Shown here: in pieces, positions 22,172 through 33,168 of the stretch
Numbering within the stretch: the stretch's first letter is position 1
Layout of the letters: every line of letters starts with the position of its first letter
The notes under the pieces: generated by a model
Told to the model about the DNA's origin: nothing
Database searches by the model: none
Seen by the model: the letters and a program-made list of their open reading frames with translations, nothing else
Translations under genes and position numbers: made by a program
From: Branchipolynoe longqiensis
Lineage: Eukaryota > Annelida > Polychaeta > Phyllodocida > Polynoidae
NCBI GenBank assembly: GCA_030323885.1
Contig: CM059197.1
Coordinates: forward strand, 36,368,556-36,432,555
Direction: 5' to 3'
Length of the DNA: 64,000 nucleotides

Positions 22172-23112
22172 GTGATGTATAAAACTTATGTGAGTATAAA
22201 GGCACATAAGGGAATATTCCTTCGTGGCCACCCTGATGTTGTGTACTACTTTATGGGTGACTCATCTTCACTGTGGGACAGGTGGTGCCACCAGCCCCAC
22301 CGCTACCAGTGCCACGAATCCTGTCAATTGCGCACTGGAAATTTGTTATTACATACTATGTATTATATTATATTATATATTACATCCATTATCTATCATA
22401 TATAAGATATACACATACATATGATATATATAAAATATACAATATATGAAATATACATAATATATCAAAGACAGTGATATACAGTGGGTGACGGTTACAG
22501 TGTGAAGCAGAAGGCGGCGCCACCGCCAGAGCTGAGGTTGGGAAGCTTGGAGTAGTAGATGACTAGTCCAGACTCCAACAGTCCATGACTGAGTGAGTGC
22601 TCGAGGAAAGGAGGGATATTCCGGGTTATTTGCATAATTCTTATACAACATTTATGTTTGACAGTGACGAGTGGCAGATTGAGAAAATCTGGGCGCCAGC
22701 GAGGTGTAATAATATATATAATATACAATTTATGATATACATATTGAAACTATATAATATACATATATATATACTATATGGTATATATGATTTATATAGT
22801 ATATAAAGTCAGGCTACAGTACAAAGGAACAAGAACAAGAGAAAGTAGTGGTATGAGTTATATATTCTCTGGCTAGGAATATCAGCCTAACAATAAAAGG
22901 AAAAATTTCCTGACGCGAGTGATGTATTCAGGGTAGGTGGGTACCGGGCACAGCCGGGGGTGGCGCCACCAGTCGTGAGATGGAGGAGGCAGTACAGTAT
23001 GTATTGTAATAATAACAATAATTAGCACATATAATAATTAAGAGGGGTTAATTCCCTTCCATGCCTTTATACTCGCATAATGCGTAACATATCCATTATA
23101 GCCAATACATGG
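22172..23112. repeat. TA-rich interspersed repeats with GGTGGCGCC cores
   Basis: Contains the ends GTATAAAACTTATGTGAGTA (22178) and CCTTTATACTCGCATAATG (about 23065), several (TA)-rich tracts (22365-22460, 22710-22800), and the palindromic cores GGTGGTGCCACC (22280), GGCGGCGCCACC (22514) and GGTGGCGCCACC (22963). Boundaries of individual copies are uncertain. Confidence 0.45.
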
Positions 23113-23446
23113 ACTATATACACTATACATAATATAGTTATATATATATATATATATTTGATAGTGAAGGGTAGCACCAGTTCAGGAAACTTACCATTAT
23201 ATAAGTCTGTGATGTCTTAATGGTTCAAGAACACAGAGGCAGAAGCAGTGTAGAAGCAATGCTACACATAGAAAGTGTATAGAATGCATACTACGTTAAA
23301 CATTGGAAGCTACTTTCCCGTAAATGAACACAATTGCTACTAATCTGCAATAGAATGTCGAGAAATAGTGATGGAACTCAAATTTGTGACCCAGGCCCAA
23401 TCCACGCTATGCCTTCCAGCACTGAATGTAATACTTTTCTTCTGCA
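23113..23446. other. Unassigned DNA with a (TA)n tract
   Basis: A (TA)n run lies near 23135-23160. The rest shows no recognised feature. Confidence 0.4.
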
Positions 23447-23650
23447 TTTGTTGATTAAACAGCAACAATTTCAATCGCGGACAACTGGTCTTCCTCATTC
23501 CAATTCTCCTTGCCCTACCCTGGAATTTTAGCGACAGTTATACATTTTTATTCCCATGACTTGACCAATGTTCAAACTGAAACCCGGCTCGGCCTGCGGC
23601 AAGCGCAAAAAGTGGACGCTCAACTCATTTGGTCATTCTGTCTGGTTTAC
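23447..23650 (-). mobile_element. SINE-A variant with alternative 3' tail (second copy)
   Basis: Shares the GTTGATTAAAC...CAATCGCGGACAA tail with 14157-14384, and the CTCATTTGGTCATTCTGTCTGG head end on the right. More diverged than the first copy. Confidence 0.65.
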
Positions 23651-24100
23651 GGTCGTTTACAACAGTGTAAGCATGCTTTCTGTGTTCCGGAAGAACCATG
23701 TGGGCGCACCCTGACGGGCACGTCATGCGCCACTGAACAAGCACTGTTGGACCCTACCCATAACTTAGGTGCATTATTAATTAACCAAATGTGGCGTTCA
23801 GCGTTGGCAGCACGGTGCTCCAATTAGTGGCTTGTGCTTGTTTAGTTACTGCATATGTTAGTTCTGATCAATTACGGTGTAAATATTTCAACTATACAGA
23901 CATGTCTCTACTGAATCGGATACCCACCCAATGTGGGTTTTAGATGAAGGTCAATATTATCAAAAGTTGTAAGTTTCTTTTCCGTGGTTGATTTTTTTTG
24001 TCTGAATAAATACTAAAATATTTAATTATCAGCGATGCACTGTAGATTTGCAGTCATCACGGTCACATTATTTTAGGATATTCACACACGAAATGGCAGA
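23651..24100. other. Unassigned DNA
   Basis: A frame to 23827 has no recognisable domain or convincing splice sites. No gene called. Confidence 0.4.
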
Positions 24101-24104
24101 TATC

Positions 24105-25018
24105 TGAATCAGGTGAAAAGTAGGTGGAACAGATGACACATAGTTTAAGCGGACGACAAATTGATTTAAATGACATAACGTGAACAAACGACAGATAATG
24201 ACCCGAGCTGAGAAATAGGTGGAACCGACGACAATTTGTTGAAGCAGATGACAAATATGTTAAGGAGATTAAAATATGATGAGCAGATGACAAATCATTA
24301 GAGCAGACGACAAATAAGTGGAACCGACGACCAATAAATAGAGCAGCCGTACAAGGTGGAACTGGGAGCAAATAATTAAAGCAGGCGACAAATAATTAAA
24401 GCAGGTGACAAATAATTGGAGTAGACAACAAATAGGTGGAGTAGATGACAAATAATTAGAGCAGACAACAAATAAATGATATGACAAATAGGTAAAGCAG
24501 ACGACAAATAATTAAAGCAGTCAACAAATAATTAGAGTATATGACAAATGGGTGAAGCAGACGATGAATAATTAAAGCAGGCAACAAATAATTGGAGTAT
24601 ATGACAAATAGGTGAAGCAGATGGCAAATAATTAAAGCCGGTGACAAATATTTGGAGTAGACGACAAATAATTAGAGCACACAACAAATAAGTGATACGA
24701 CAAATAGGTAAAGCAGACAACAAATAATTAAAGGAGGTGGCAAATAATTGCAGTTGACAACAAATAGGTGGAGTAGACAACAACTATTTAGAGCAGACAA
24801 CAAATAAGTGATACAACAAATAGTTAAAGCAGACGTCAAATAATTAAAGGAGGCGCCAAATAATTGGAGTAGATGCCAAATAGGTGGAGTAGATGACAAA
24901 TAATTAGAGCAGCTGACAAATAAGTGAAACATATGACAAATAGGTGCAGCAGACGACAAATAATTAAAGCAGACAACAAGTAATTGGAGAGGACGACAAA
25001 TGGGTGTGGCAGGCGACA
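24105..25018. repeat. Minisatellite of 20-22 bp units
   Basis: About 42 units of the form GACAAATAATTAGAGCAGAC with A/G variants (AGGTGGAGTAGAT, AATTAAAGCAG). Groups of four to six units recur in the same order, suggesting block duplications (compare 24455-24600 with 24660-24840). Confidence 0.92.
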
Positions 25019-25039
25019 ACAGTGTATATCAATTCGCAG

Positions 25040-25152
25040 AACCTACTGTCACCTGCCGCTTCACTGGCTGCCGTTCTGAGTTAACCTTTGGGCTGCGTCT
25101 CACCATGACCTTCTGTAGTCTCCATCTGTTTGAAGATCTTCACCTCGTCAAG
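25040..25152 (+). CDS. Possible orphan exon, unknown Cys-containing peptide
   Basis: An acceptor-like AATTCGCAG ends at 25039 and GTCAAG|GTATCA is a plausible donor at 25152/25153. The open frame reads PTVTCRFTGCRSELTFGLR, then LTMTFCSLHLFEDLHLVK, with Cys-x5-Cys and a third Cys. It sits between two arrays and is clearly non-repetitive. No family is recognised and there is no supporting neighbour, so this is a weak call. Confidence 0.25.
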
Positions 25153-25269
25153 GTATCATCTACACAGGTGACATCACCAGTGACACTCCCATCATGCCCC
25201 ACAGAGCTCAGGTCCTATATCCGCCGGTACCCTCAGATCTCATCCTAACATCACTGTCTCACCACCTCC

Positions 25270-25612
25270 CGAACACACACCACACACACCAGACACACCA
25301 GACACACCAGACACACCACACACACCACACACACCACACACACCACACACACCACACACACAACACACACCACACACACCACACACACCACACACACCAC
25401 ACACACCACACACACCGCACACACCACACACACCACACACCACACACACCACACACACACACACACACCACACACACCACACACACCACACACACCACAC
25501 ACACCACACACACCACACACACCACACACACCACACACACCACACACACCACACACACCACACACACCACACACACCACACACACCACACACCACACACA
25601 CCACACACCCAC
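25270..25612. repeat. (CACACACCAC)n microsatellite
   Basis: About 34 units of a 10-bp CACACACCAC repeat, with a pure CA run near 25455-25468. Confidence 0.95.
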
Positions 25613-25926
25613 CTTTAACTCCTGCACATACAAGTCAATGTGCTGTCAACCCGAGTCAAATATCCTTAAACTCCCACACCTCCAGACAGACACTGCCCAT
25701 CCCAAATTCCCACAATTCCCATCGGACATACGCAACATTGCATATGGAAATGAATCTCTTCACGAGACTAACCCAACTATGTAGCTTTCAATGGAATCAA
25801 GTGTAAATTATTAATTGACAAAAAAAAGAAAGAAGTGTGTTATAGATTTTCGGTTGGGTTAGTTGTATACAGGGGCGGTCCTTAGAGGTTTCTGTGCGGG
25901 AGATTAATCCTGATCACCTTAATCAA
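25613..25926. other. Unassigned DNA
   Basis: No gene or known repeat recognised between the two simple repeats. Confidence 0.4.
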
Positions 25927-26003
25927 AGCCCCACCCCCACCCCCACCCCCACCCCCACCCCCACCCCCACCCCCACCCCCACCCCCACCCCCACCCCCAC
26001 CCC
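25927..26003. repeat. (CCCCCA)n microsatellite
   Basis: About 12 perfect 6-bp units. The minus strand is TGGGGG repeats with strong G-quadruplex potential. It is not the metazoan telomere repeat TTAGGG. Confidence 0.95.
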
Positions 26004-26219
26004 GCCTATTCCCTGAACGGGCCTGGATTATTAATGACTCCGCCCCTACCACCCATTCATCACTGTCACCCCACCCTCTCCATTCTCCGCATCACCGCAA
26101 CCACCTTTTTTGTCCCGTCCACCCACCTCCTCGCACACACCCACACACACCTATCTCACCACTCACATGCCCACCCCTTCATCTCCCCTACATGGTCACC
26201 ACCCACCCACCCAATGGAC

Positions 26220-26422
26220 ACCGCCACACCACCACCCACTACCATCACCACCACCCACTACCATCACTACCACCCACTACCATCACCACCACCCACTACC
26301 ATCACTACCACCCACTACCATCACCACCACTCACCATAATCACCACCATTCACTAGCATTACTACCACCCACTACCATCACCACCACATCACCACCACCA
26401 CCACAACCACCGCCCCCTCCGC
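26220..26422. repeat. CCA-rich array (ACCACCCACTACCATC)
   Basis: Tandem 18-19 bp units of CCACCACCCACTACCATCA, grading into CCA triplets at the right end. Confidence 0.9.
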
Positions 26423-26535
26423 CTAGCTTCGTGAGTGTCTTCTAGGAGGGGGGGGGGGCTGTTCTTGTAAAAAGAAACACCATTGAACCAAATAGGAAGA
26501 ATGAGATGAGACTCAGGCTGAGGCTGAAGCAGGGC

Positions 26536-27268
26536 TGGTGGTGGTGAGTGGGGGTGATGGTAGTGGGTGGTGGTGATGATGGCGAGTGGGGGTGATGGTA
26601 GTGGGTGGTGGTGATGATGGTGGCATTGTTGGTGGTGGTGGTGGTGGAGGTGGTTGTGGTGATGGTGGTGGTGCTGGCTGTGGCTGTTGTGGGGATGATG
26701 GTGGTGGTGGTGGTGGCAGTGGCGGTGATGGTGGTGGTGGTGGTAGTGGTGGTGATGGTGGTGGTGGTGGTGGTTTTGATGGTGGAGGTGATGGTGGTGG
26801 TGGTGGTTGTGGTGGTGGCAGTGTTTGTGGTGGTGGCGGTGATGGTGGTGGTCACGGTGATGGTGGTGGTGGCGGTGATGTGGTGGTGGTGGTGGTGGTG
26901 GTGGCGGTGGTTGTGGTGGTGGTGGTGGTGGTGGCGGTAGCGCTGGTTGTGGTGGTGGTGGTGATGGTGGTGGTCGCGGTGATGGTGGTGGTGGCAGTGA
27001 TGTGGTGGTGGTGGTGGTGGTGGCGGTGGTGGTGATGGTGGTGGTGGTGGTGATGGTGGTGGTGGTGGCAGTGGTGGTAGTTGTGGTGGTGGCGGTGGTG
27101 GTGGCGGTAGCACTGGTTGTGGTGGTGGTGGTGGCGGTGGTGGTGGCAGTGGTGGTGGTGGTGGTGGTGGTGGTGGTGGTGGTGGCGGTGGTGGTGGTGG
27201 CGGTGGTGGTGTCGGTCGTGGTGGAGGTGGCGGTCGTGGTGTCGGTCATGGTGGCGGTGGCGGGTTGA
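26536..27268. repeat. GGT/GAT-rich array
   Basis: Begins with GGTGATGGTAGTGGGTGGTG units, the reverse complement of the 26.2-26.4 kb array, and becomes GGTGGTGGC triplets for over 600 bp. All long frames here (Val-, Gly-, His- or Thr-rich) are artefacts. Confidence 0.92.
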
Positions 27269-27483
27269 AGTCCATTGAAATCCGTTGTATAGGATTAAAG
27301 CTGGCATTTACCCGCCCGCTCTTTTAAAAGAAACCCCATGTTTTTTTATTTATTTTTTACGTAATGATGGATCGGAACAAGAGAGACTGTGATAATTAAC
27401 GTGCTCAACGTCCGTATATGAGGTGCTTTAGGACTCAATTGGGTTTTTTAACCCTGGAATATTGGATTTTGAACAAAGCCTGG

Positions 27484-27640
27484 CCAGGCGCGATGGGCCG
27501 AATGAGTTGAGCGTTTGCCTCCTGTATTGGCAGGTCGTGGGATTTCAAACTCTGGCCGAGTCAAACCAATGACTTAAAAAATTGATACGTGCCGCTACCT
27601 AGCCAGGCACTCTGAAGTACTAGGATAGGGAAAGGCACAG
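27484..27640 (+). mobile_element. SINE-A, 3'-incomplete
   Basis: Head GCGATGGGCCGAATGAGTTG and the first body block to CTAGGATAGGGAAAGG are present; then similarity stops. Confidence 0.8.
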
Positions 27641-27980
27641 TGGAATGGGGAAGACCAATTGTTTGTGATTGAAATTTACCCAGTTAATCAACTAATGTAC
27701 CAACAATTGTTTTTAAAGTCTACCGATTCCTGCCTCCTGCCTCTCACTTCCCCACTCCGACTGCCACAAAGACAGGTTGGGGCTCGGGGTGGGGCAGTCG
27801 TCATGGCGGGGGCTTGTTTACAGGCAGTTATGACGTCAGAGTACCCGTAATTAGCGGGACTCCATGCTATTCCTAAAGGTAACATTCTCTTTGATCTCCA
27901 GCAGAAATTTCACGCTCCAATAATTACGAAGGGTAAGGCATCAATCGCTTCATTATAGTTTATTTATTTTATTTTATTTG
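27641..27980. other. Unassigned DNA
   Basis: No gene or repeat recognised. Confidence 0.4.
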
Positions 27981-28163
27981 ATTACTACCTCTCTAAATCG
28001 ACCGACCATGGGACCGACTTTAAATGGTACATTTAGGGAGGTGGTCGGTTACGGAGTTTAAAAAAAATTGGTACAATGGTATTTCTATAGGCGATCTTTT
28101 GGGACCCACATAAAGTGATCGATATAAAGTGGTCGATCTGTGGAGGTGGTCAATTAGAGAGGT
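27981..28163. mobile_element. MITE-like element, CCTCTCTAA ends
   Basis: Left ACTACCTCTCTAAATCGACC and right GGTGGTCAATTAGAGAGGTT are imperfect inverted repeats about 180 bp apart, and GGTCG boxes recur inside. The ends resemble pogo/Tigger-type non-autonomous elements from memory. It lies immediately before the LINE copy. Confidence 0.5.
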
Positions 28164-28164
28164 T

Positions 28165-29780
28165 TTACGGTGGTATGCAGGTATAGCAATACCTCAGGGA
28201 GTTTGATGCCCCTGCCCTGCAGAGTTTTAAACCATTGACTTGTGGTACAGGTTCTTGACAGAACCGAAGGCTAAGGGAGCAAACCTTAAACAGAAAACCA
28301 TGTCACTGTGGCAGCACTAAGGGCGGTTGATGTATGGAACTCCCAACATCTCACGACCAGCCACTACAGGCACAAATAGTTTTGCGTCTGCCTTGACATG
28401 TTCTTGCCGGTGTGAAACCTCTATTTGCTCCCCAAGAGAGTGCCGCTGGTAACTTGCCAGCAGCACTTCAACACTTTTGCAGGCAGCTTTCATGACTATC
28501 TATTCACATAACACCTGATGTAGTTCTGGAGTCACAGTGTGGCTTCAGAGGTAACCGGAGCACCGTGGATATGATATTGTGTCTCCGACAGCTACAAGAA
28601 AAGTTCATTGAGCATGACCGACCACTGTACATGGTATTTGTCGATTTCACTAAGGCATTTGATACAGCCGGGAGGACCGGGTTTTGGCAGCTACTGAGGA
28701 AGTATGGATGCCCAGAGAAGTTCACAACTATGATCAAGGCGCTACATACAGGAATGATAGCGAACATTAGTCTTGGAGGGGAAGTCTCGGAATCGTTCGG
28801 GGTTACCATCTTCCTATCAGCAATGCTCGATGAGGCTTTCCTAGACATGGGCGATGGCATCTATATACAGTCCAGACAGAGCGCTGACCTATTCAATGTC
28901 GTACACTTCAGAGTGAAGACCAAGACTACTCGGATACTGGTGAGAGAGCTGCTATTCACAGATGACAGTGCACTGGTTGCCCACTCTGCTGAAGAGATCC
29001 AGAAAATAGTGGACGCTTTCTCTGATACATCAAAGAAGTTTGACCTGAAGATTAACATCAAGAAGATCGAGGTGCTGAACCAACCCAACTCTACAAGAAC
29101 CAAAGAGGAGGAGATCATTGTTGATGGAAACAAGGTGAACTCTGTTCCGGAATTCACCTACCTCGGAAGCACTATATCAAGTGATGGATGCATTGATGCT
29201 GAAATACAGAGGAGGATGGCCAAGGCTAGTGCATCTTTCGGCCGACTACGCCAGAGACTCTGGAAAAAACACCAGGTGTCCATTTGGGTCAAAGGCAAGA
29301 TCTACTGTGCAATCGTGCTCGCAACCCTACTATATGGAGCCGAGGCCTGGACAGTGTACAGATGACAGGTGAAAAAGCTGCATGCCTTCATCATGCGGCA
29401 TCTGCGTTCAATCATGAGGCTAACCTGGAAGGACAAATTGACAAATAAGGAAATACTCGAACGGATGGGGCTGCCCTCTATGGAAGATCTTCTGTTCAAA
29501 AAGAATCTCTGGTGGACTTGACACCTCATGAGGATGTCATCAGATAGGCTACCAAAGCAGATCCCCTATTCTCAACTGTCTTCTGGTTACAGAAAGAGAG
29601 GGCGCCCTCATCTCTGGTTCAAGGATTCCATCAAGAGAAACCTGAAGCTGAGAGACATTAAGATCGACTCATGGACGCAACTCTCACAGCAGAAAGCTAA
29701 ACGGAGAGCGGCAGTCAAGTAATGAAAGCAGTCTTTGTTGCATCACGACCAACAGCATGATGATGATGACTGTATTTTGT
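28165..29780 (+). mobile_element. LINE (non-LTR retrotransposon) copy, 5'-truncated
   Basis: Non-coding or decayed sequence (28165-28500) precedes the reverse-transcriptase region and a C-terminal domain, ending soon after AGTCAAGTAATGAAAGCAGT. The first 330 bp and the last 325 bp match the deleted copy at 14490-15168. An upstream endonuclease domain is absent, so the copy is truncated or partial. A clear poly-A tail is not seen. Confidence 0.85.
28505..29722 (+). pseudogene. LINE reverse transcriptase, decayed
   Basis: Reverse transcriptase of a non-LTR element, which copies its own RNA at the target site. In frame: TPDVVLESQCGFRG, then VFVDFTKAFD (residues 24-33 counted from 28565; Asp27 is the expected catalytic acidic residue), then LLFTDDSALVAH (129-140), where the usual FADD motif reads FTDD. 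FTYLGSTISSDGC, KASASFGRLRQRLW and LLYGAEAWTVY are typical of this LINE class. The QG-containing motif expected between residues 79 and 83 is missing, an apparent in-frame deletion of about 10-12 codons. TGA stops at 29363 and 29519 interrupt a frame that otherwise continues to 29722 (SSDRLPKQ, RKRGRPHLWFKD). It cannot encode an active enzyme. Confidence 0.88.
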
Positions 29781-29854
29781 TAGCAATTATTTGTTCCCCT
29801 CTCACGCTTGGAAAGGGAACTAGACCAGTTGGAGGAAACAAGAATTGTTATATA

Positions 29855-30066
29855 TATATATGTGCTGTATAAGCATTATGTGAGTATAATTATCCGTAAG
29901 CTGATTACCCTTGAACTGTGCCTCTGCTTGGCACCTTGTCTTTTGTACCTCGCAACTATTGACACTTAACAACTCAGGAGAATTGACATGCCTGGTGCTG
30001 CCACCAGGCCTATTCAGCTGTCACGTTTCAGCCTCTTGCCTTTACCACTCGCTTAAAAATTGCAGG

Positions 30067-30118
<52 letters not shown>

Positions 30119-30295
30119 GTTTCGCGCACTGGTTAGGGGTTAGGCCGGCAGTGGCGCCACTGGTCCCATTAAGGGTGGCGGTAACCCATAGTGTAGCATA
30201 CATAATAACAACGCTTTACAATAATAATAGGAACATTTCCCTTACGCGCCTTCATTCTCACATAATCTTTATACATCTCATACATATACATATAC
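29855..30295 (+). repeat. TA-rich interspersed repeat with inverted ends
   Basis: Starts GTGCTGTATAAGCATTATGT and ends CTCACATAATCTTTATAC, imperfect inverted repeats. The left half matches 5745-5975 reversed. A (TA)n tract (30069-30112) and the palindrome AGTGGCGCCACT (30152) lie inside. Confidence 0.55.
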
Positions 30296-30412
30296 TGCCT
30301 GGTTTCCCAATGGGGCAGCACCACAAATTTGCCATGAGTGAGCGCTGTCATAAGCTAGTACCCGTCCTGATATGACCTTAGACGTTTCTTGGACGTGAAA
30401 CTCCGAACAGAA
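30296..30412 (+). mobile_element. SINE-A 3' fragment
   Basis: From GCCTGGTTTCCCAATGGGGC through CCTGATATGACCTTAGACG to GGACGTGAAAC. Confidence 0.8.
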
Positions 30413-30491
30413 CCTCTAAAGAAAACACATCTATTACGCCAACCATTAGCGGGCATGTGAGCTGTGACGTCACAACCAAGCCCTGAATATA

Positions 30492-30689
30492 AGCCCCGTT
30501 CACACGTGGGCCTTATGTCGCCTCCACTAGTTTGCCTCATCTAATCCACCTCGCGAAGCGGTCTTCATGAGACAAACTAGTTGAATCGGCTCAGCGCTAA
30601 TTTGCGGGAGTGTTCACACATGCGATCTGAGTTGGCTTAGATGAGGCAAGCTAGTTTAGGCGCCTTAAGGCCCGTGTGTGAACGGGGCT
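30492..30689. mobile_element. TIR element, CCCCGTTCACAC family (copy B)
   Basis: Left AGCCCCGTTCACACGTGGGC and right GCCCGTGTGTGAACGGGGCT are inverted repeats. The match continues inward through ACTAGTTTGCCTCATCTAA versus TTAGATGAGGCAAGCTAGT, giving arms of about 55 bp in a 198-bp element. The ends resemble Harbinger-type elements; no transposase is present. Confidence 0.8.
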
Positions 30690-31258
30690 ATTTCTACTGT
30701 GCAGCAGGTGTTATATTGTTGAGGTTGCTTACTTCTGCGCCCTGTGTCTTTTATCTGGGACATGGCACTGACGCCTCCGAGTAAGTCAACTCAACCAAGA
30801 CTAGTGCTGGTTTCATCTCACCAGGCAGAGAGGGGGACAGAGTGCGGTGGGAACTGTTCTATTTTGAATAGAAATTAAGATGACTAATTTAGGATTAAGA
30901 CCTAAAAGAAAAAAGCCCATCCGCGTCCGGTTGTAAGCGAGCACAAAAGGTAGTGTTGGTAGGGATTTATAATTGTTTCATAATTTTACCGTCAATTCCT
31001 TGACTGTGATATAATTTGAGAATTTATTTCTAAAGATTAAATAATTTGATCAGAAAAACTGACGGTCGGAAACGTTTTGCAGGGTGACACGGGCAATTGG
31101 AAACACATTTATTTTGTTAGGCCTAAGTCTAAGAGAGGATGGTGGGAGGGTGGGAGGGTGGGAGGGGCATTGGTTCTTTCTGAAGTTTTAATATTATTTA
31201 TATATATATATATGGATGCATATATATATGTATATATTACAATCTGAAACCTTCATAT
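30690..31258. other. Unassigned DNA with a G-quadruplex motif
   Basis: Four G runs separated by 1-3 bases occur at 31141-31166 (GGGAGGGTGGGAGGGTGGGA). A short TA-rich stretch follows at 31195-31240. No gene recognised. Confidence 0.5.
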
Positions 31259-31570
31259 ATGCAGAGTTTGGGCCTCGCATGCAGAATTTTGGGAGTTTGG
31301 TTCCCGGTCTAGTCAAACGAATGCCTTTAAAATGTATATGTGTCGCTTCTTAGCCTGCCACTCAGCATTAACAGGATAGGATAAGGACCGGTTTGCTCAG
31401 TGTCAGGATAATGTGACTGAGTGAGAGAGATATCGGGTCATGGTGGCGGTGGCCTGATTTCCCAGTGGGGCAACACTATAAAGTCACCATGAGCACGCAC
31501 TGTCACAAGTCGGTGCCAGTCCTGATATGACCTTAGATTTGGCAGGACATAAAACTCCAACAACCAACCA
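31259..31570 (+). mobile_element. SINE-A copy, alternative head
   Basis: Head fragment GGGCCTCGCATGCAGAA, B-box region GGTTCCCGGTC, full body, and an end with ACATAAAACTCCAACAACC. Confidence 0.88.
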
Positions 31571-31951
31571 ATTATATATGTTATGCATAATCCATTATGT
31601 GTGTATAATTACCGGAAGTGACCAGTATGCTTTTTATTCATTTGTAACAATTTAATGTACCTGATGCTGTACTGCTGCATGTGTGATGTCGGTGGCGCCC
31701 CCATCGGCTTTCCACCTACCTACTGTGAGCCTAACCAGTTGCCACAGAACCAAATCATCTCCGCAATTATCTTGTTTGATCTACATGATCCCCACCTTGT
31801 TAACTACATATAGTTACTAAGCGCCTTATTTAAATCAATATGACAATTTCCTATGTGATATCCATTATGAATGGATCTCACATCAACCGAAGCCACCACT
31901 TCAATTATATTCACCCTATTCATTGAAGAACATCGACATCGTCACACTGGG
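31571..31951. repeat. TA-rich repeat piece and unassigned DNA
   Basis: ATTATGTGTGTATAATTACC near 31594 and GGTGGCGCCCCC near 31692 resemble the TA-rich repeats elsewhere. The remainder is unassigned. Confidence 0.35.
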
Positions 31952-31952
31952 T

Positions 31953-32300
31953 TTGTTTGTTTGTTTGTTGTTGTTTTATGTCCTAGCAACATCTAAGGTC
32001 ATATCAGGACGGATACCGACTTGTGACAATGCGCTCTCATGGCGACTTTATAGTGCTGACCCACTGGAAGACCAGGCCACCAGCATCATGACCTGATATC
32101 GCACTCATTCACATTATCCTGACACTGAGCCAACCAGTCCTTGCTTTATCCTAATAATGCCAAGCGCCAGGCTAGGAAGCAACAAGTATCAATATTTAAG
32201 TCATTGGTTTGACTCGACCAGGGTTCGAATCCACGACCCCACGATCTACCAACACTAGAGACGGATGCTCTAACTCATTCAGCCATCCCATCTGGTCGGT
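31953..32300 (-). mobile_element. SINE-A, full length
   Basis: Reverse-strand full-length copy flanked by an exact 12-bp target-site duplication GTCACACTGGGT (31941-31952 and 32301-32312). Confidence 0.94.
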
Positions 32301-32490
32301 GTCACACTGGGTGTTGACAGGACAAAATGGTCCGCACTTGGCCACTCTTGGCTGACTCATGCATGTTCAATCGAGGGATACCCACCTCGGAATGCATCGT
32401 ACGTTAGTGCTGACTGACACTTCGACATATTCTACTTGAATGTGTAGATTTCATGGCCTTTTGCCAACAATGTTTTAATGTAAATAATAT

Positions 32491-32830
32491 ACCTGACGGG
32501 ATGGCCGAATGAGTTAGAGTGTCCGTCTCCCGTGTTGGTAGACCATGGGATCATGGGTTCGACTGGTCGACTAAAAGCAATGACTTAAAAAATGTATACT
32601 TGTCGCTTCCTAGCCAGGCGCTCGGCATTATTAGAGTAGGGCAAGGACTGGTTGGCTCAGTGGGAGGATAATGTGATTGAGTGGGATATGAGGTCATGGT
32701 GCTGGCGGCCTGGTCTCCCAGTGGGGCAGCACTATAAAGTCGCTATGAGTGTGCACTGTCACAAGTCGGTACCCTTCCTGATATTACCTTAGATGTTGCT
32801 AGGATGTAAAACAACCACAAATAAACAAAC
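32491..32830 (+). mobile_element. SINE-A, full length
   Basis: Head GACGGGATGGCCGAATGAGT to an AAACAAAC tail, flanked by an exact 14-bp duplication AATGTAAATAATAT (32477-32490 and 32831-32844). The B box is damaged (GGTTCGACTGG). Confidence 0.94.
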
Positions 32831-32844
32831 AATGTAAATAATAT

Positions 32845-33165
32845 GCGAGACCTCTTTATCAATATGCTGGGCATATTAGCATTCCTAATAACAACTGGAC
32901 AGTATCGCCACCATTAATTTGAGCAATGTATTGAGAGTTAAACGTTGCTGTCATTTAACACAAATGTAATCACTCGCATACAAATTTCCATCTAACGATT
33001 ATATCAGCTGTCACTTGACACAAATTTGACTGTTTCAGATTTCTCTGTCAATTTCAATCTGGACATCTAAACGTGATTACCACGGATTTCTTTATGAAAC
33101 AAAGATGACAAAATAAGTATCACTAACCTTTAGCTAGCAATATGGCTCTTGTTCCTGAAATGGCG
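32845..33165. other. Unassigned AT-rich DNA
   Basis: CTGTCA-TTAACACAAAT and CTGTCACTTGACACAAATTTG (32950, 33008) are similar, a minor local repeat. No gene. Confidence 0.4.
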
Positions 33166-33168
33166 TTA

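Noticed and set aside
24105..25018. CRISPR-like array of 20-22 bp units
   Set aside because: Units are contiguous and degenerate with no unique spacers or cas genes, and the genome is eukaryotic: a minisatellite.
25927..26003. Interstitial telomere
   Set aside because: The unit is CCCCCA, not the TTAGGG/CCCTAA expected in molluscs.
26389..27307. Long His-, Thr-, Val- and Gly-rich reading frames
   Set aside because: They arise from CCA/GGT triplet repeats in every frame and have no domain or splice support.
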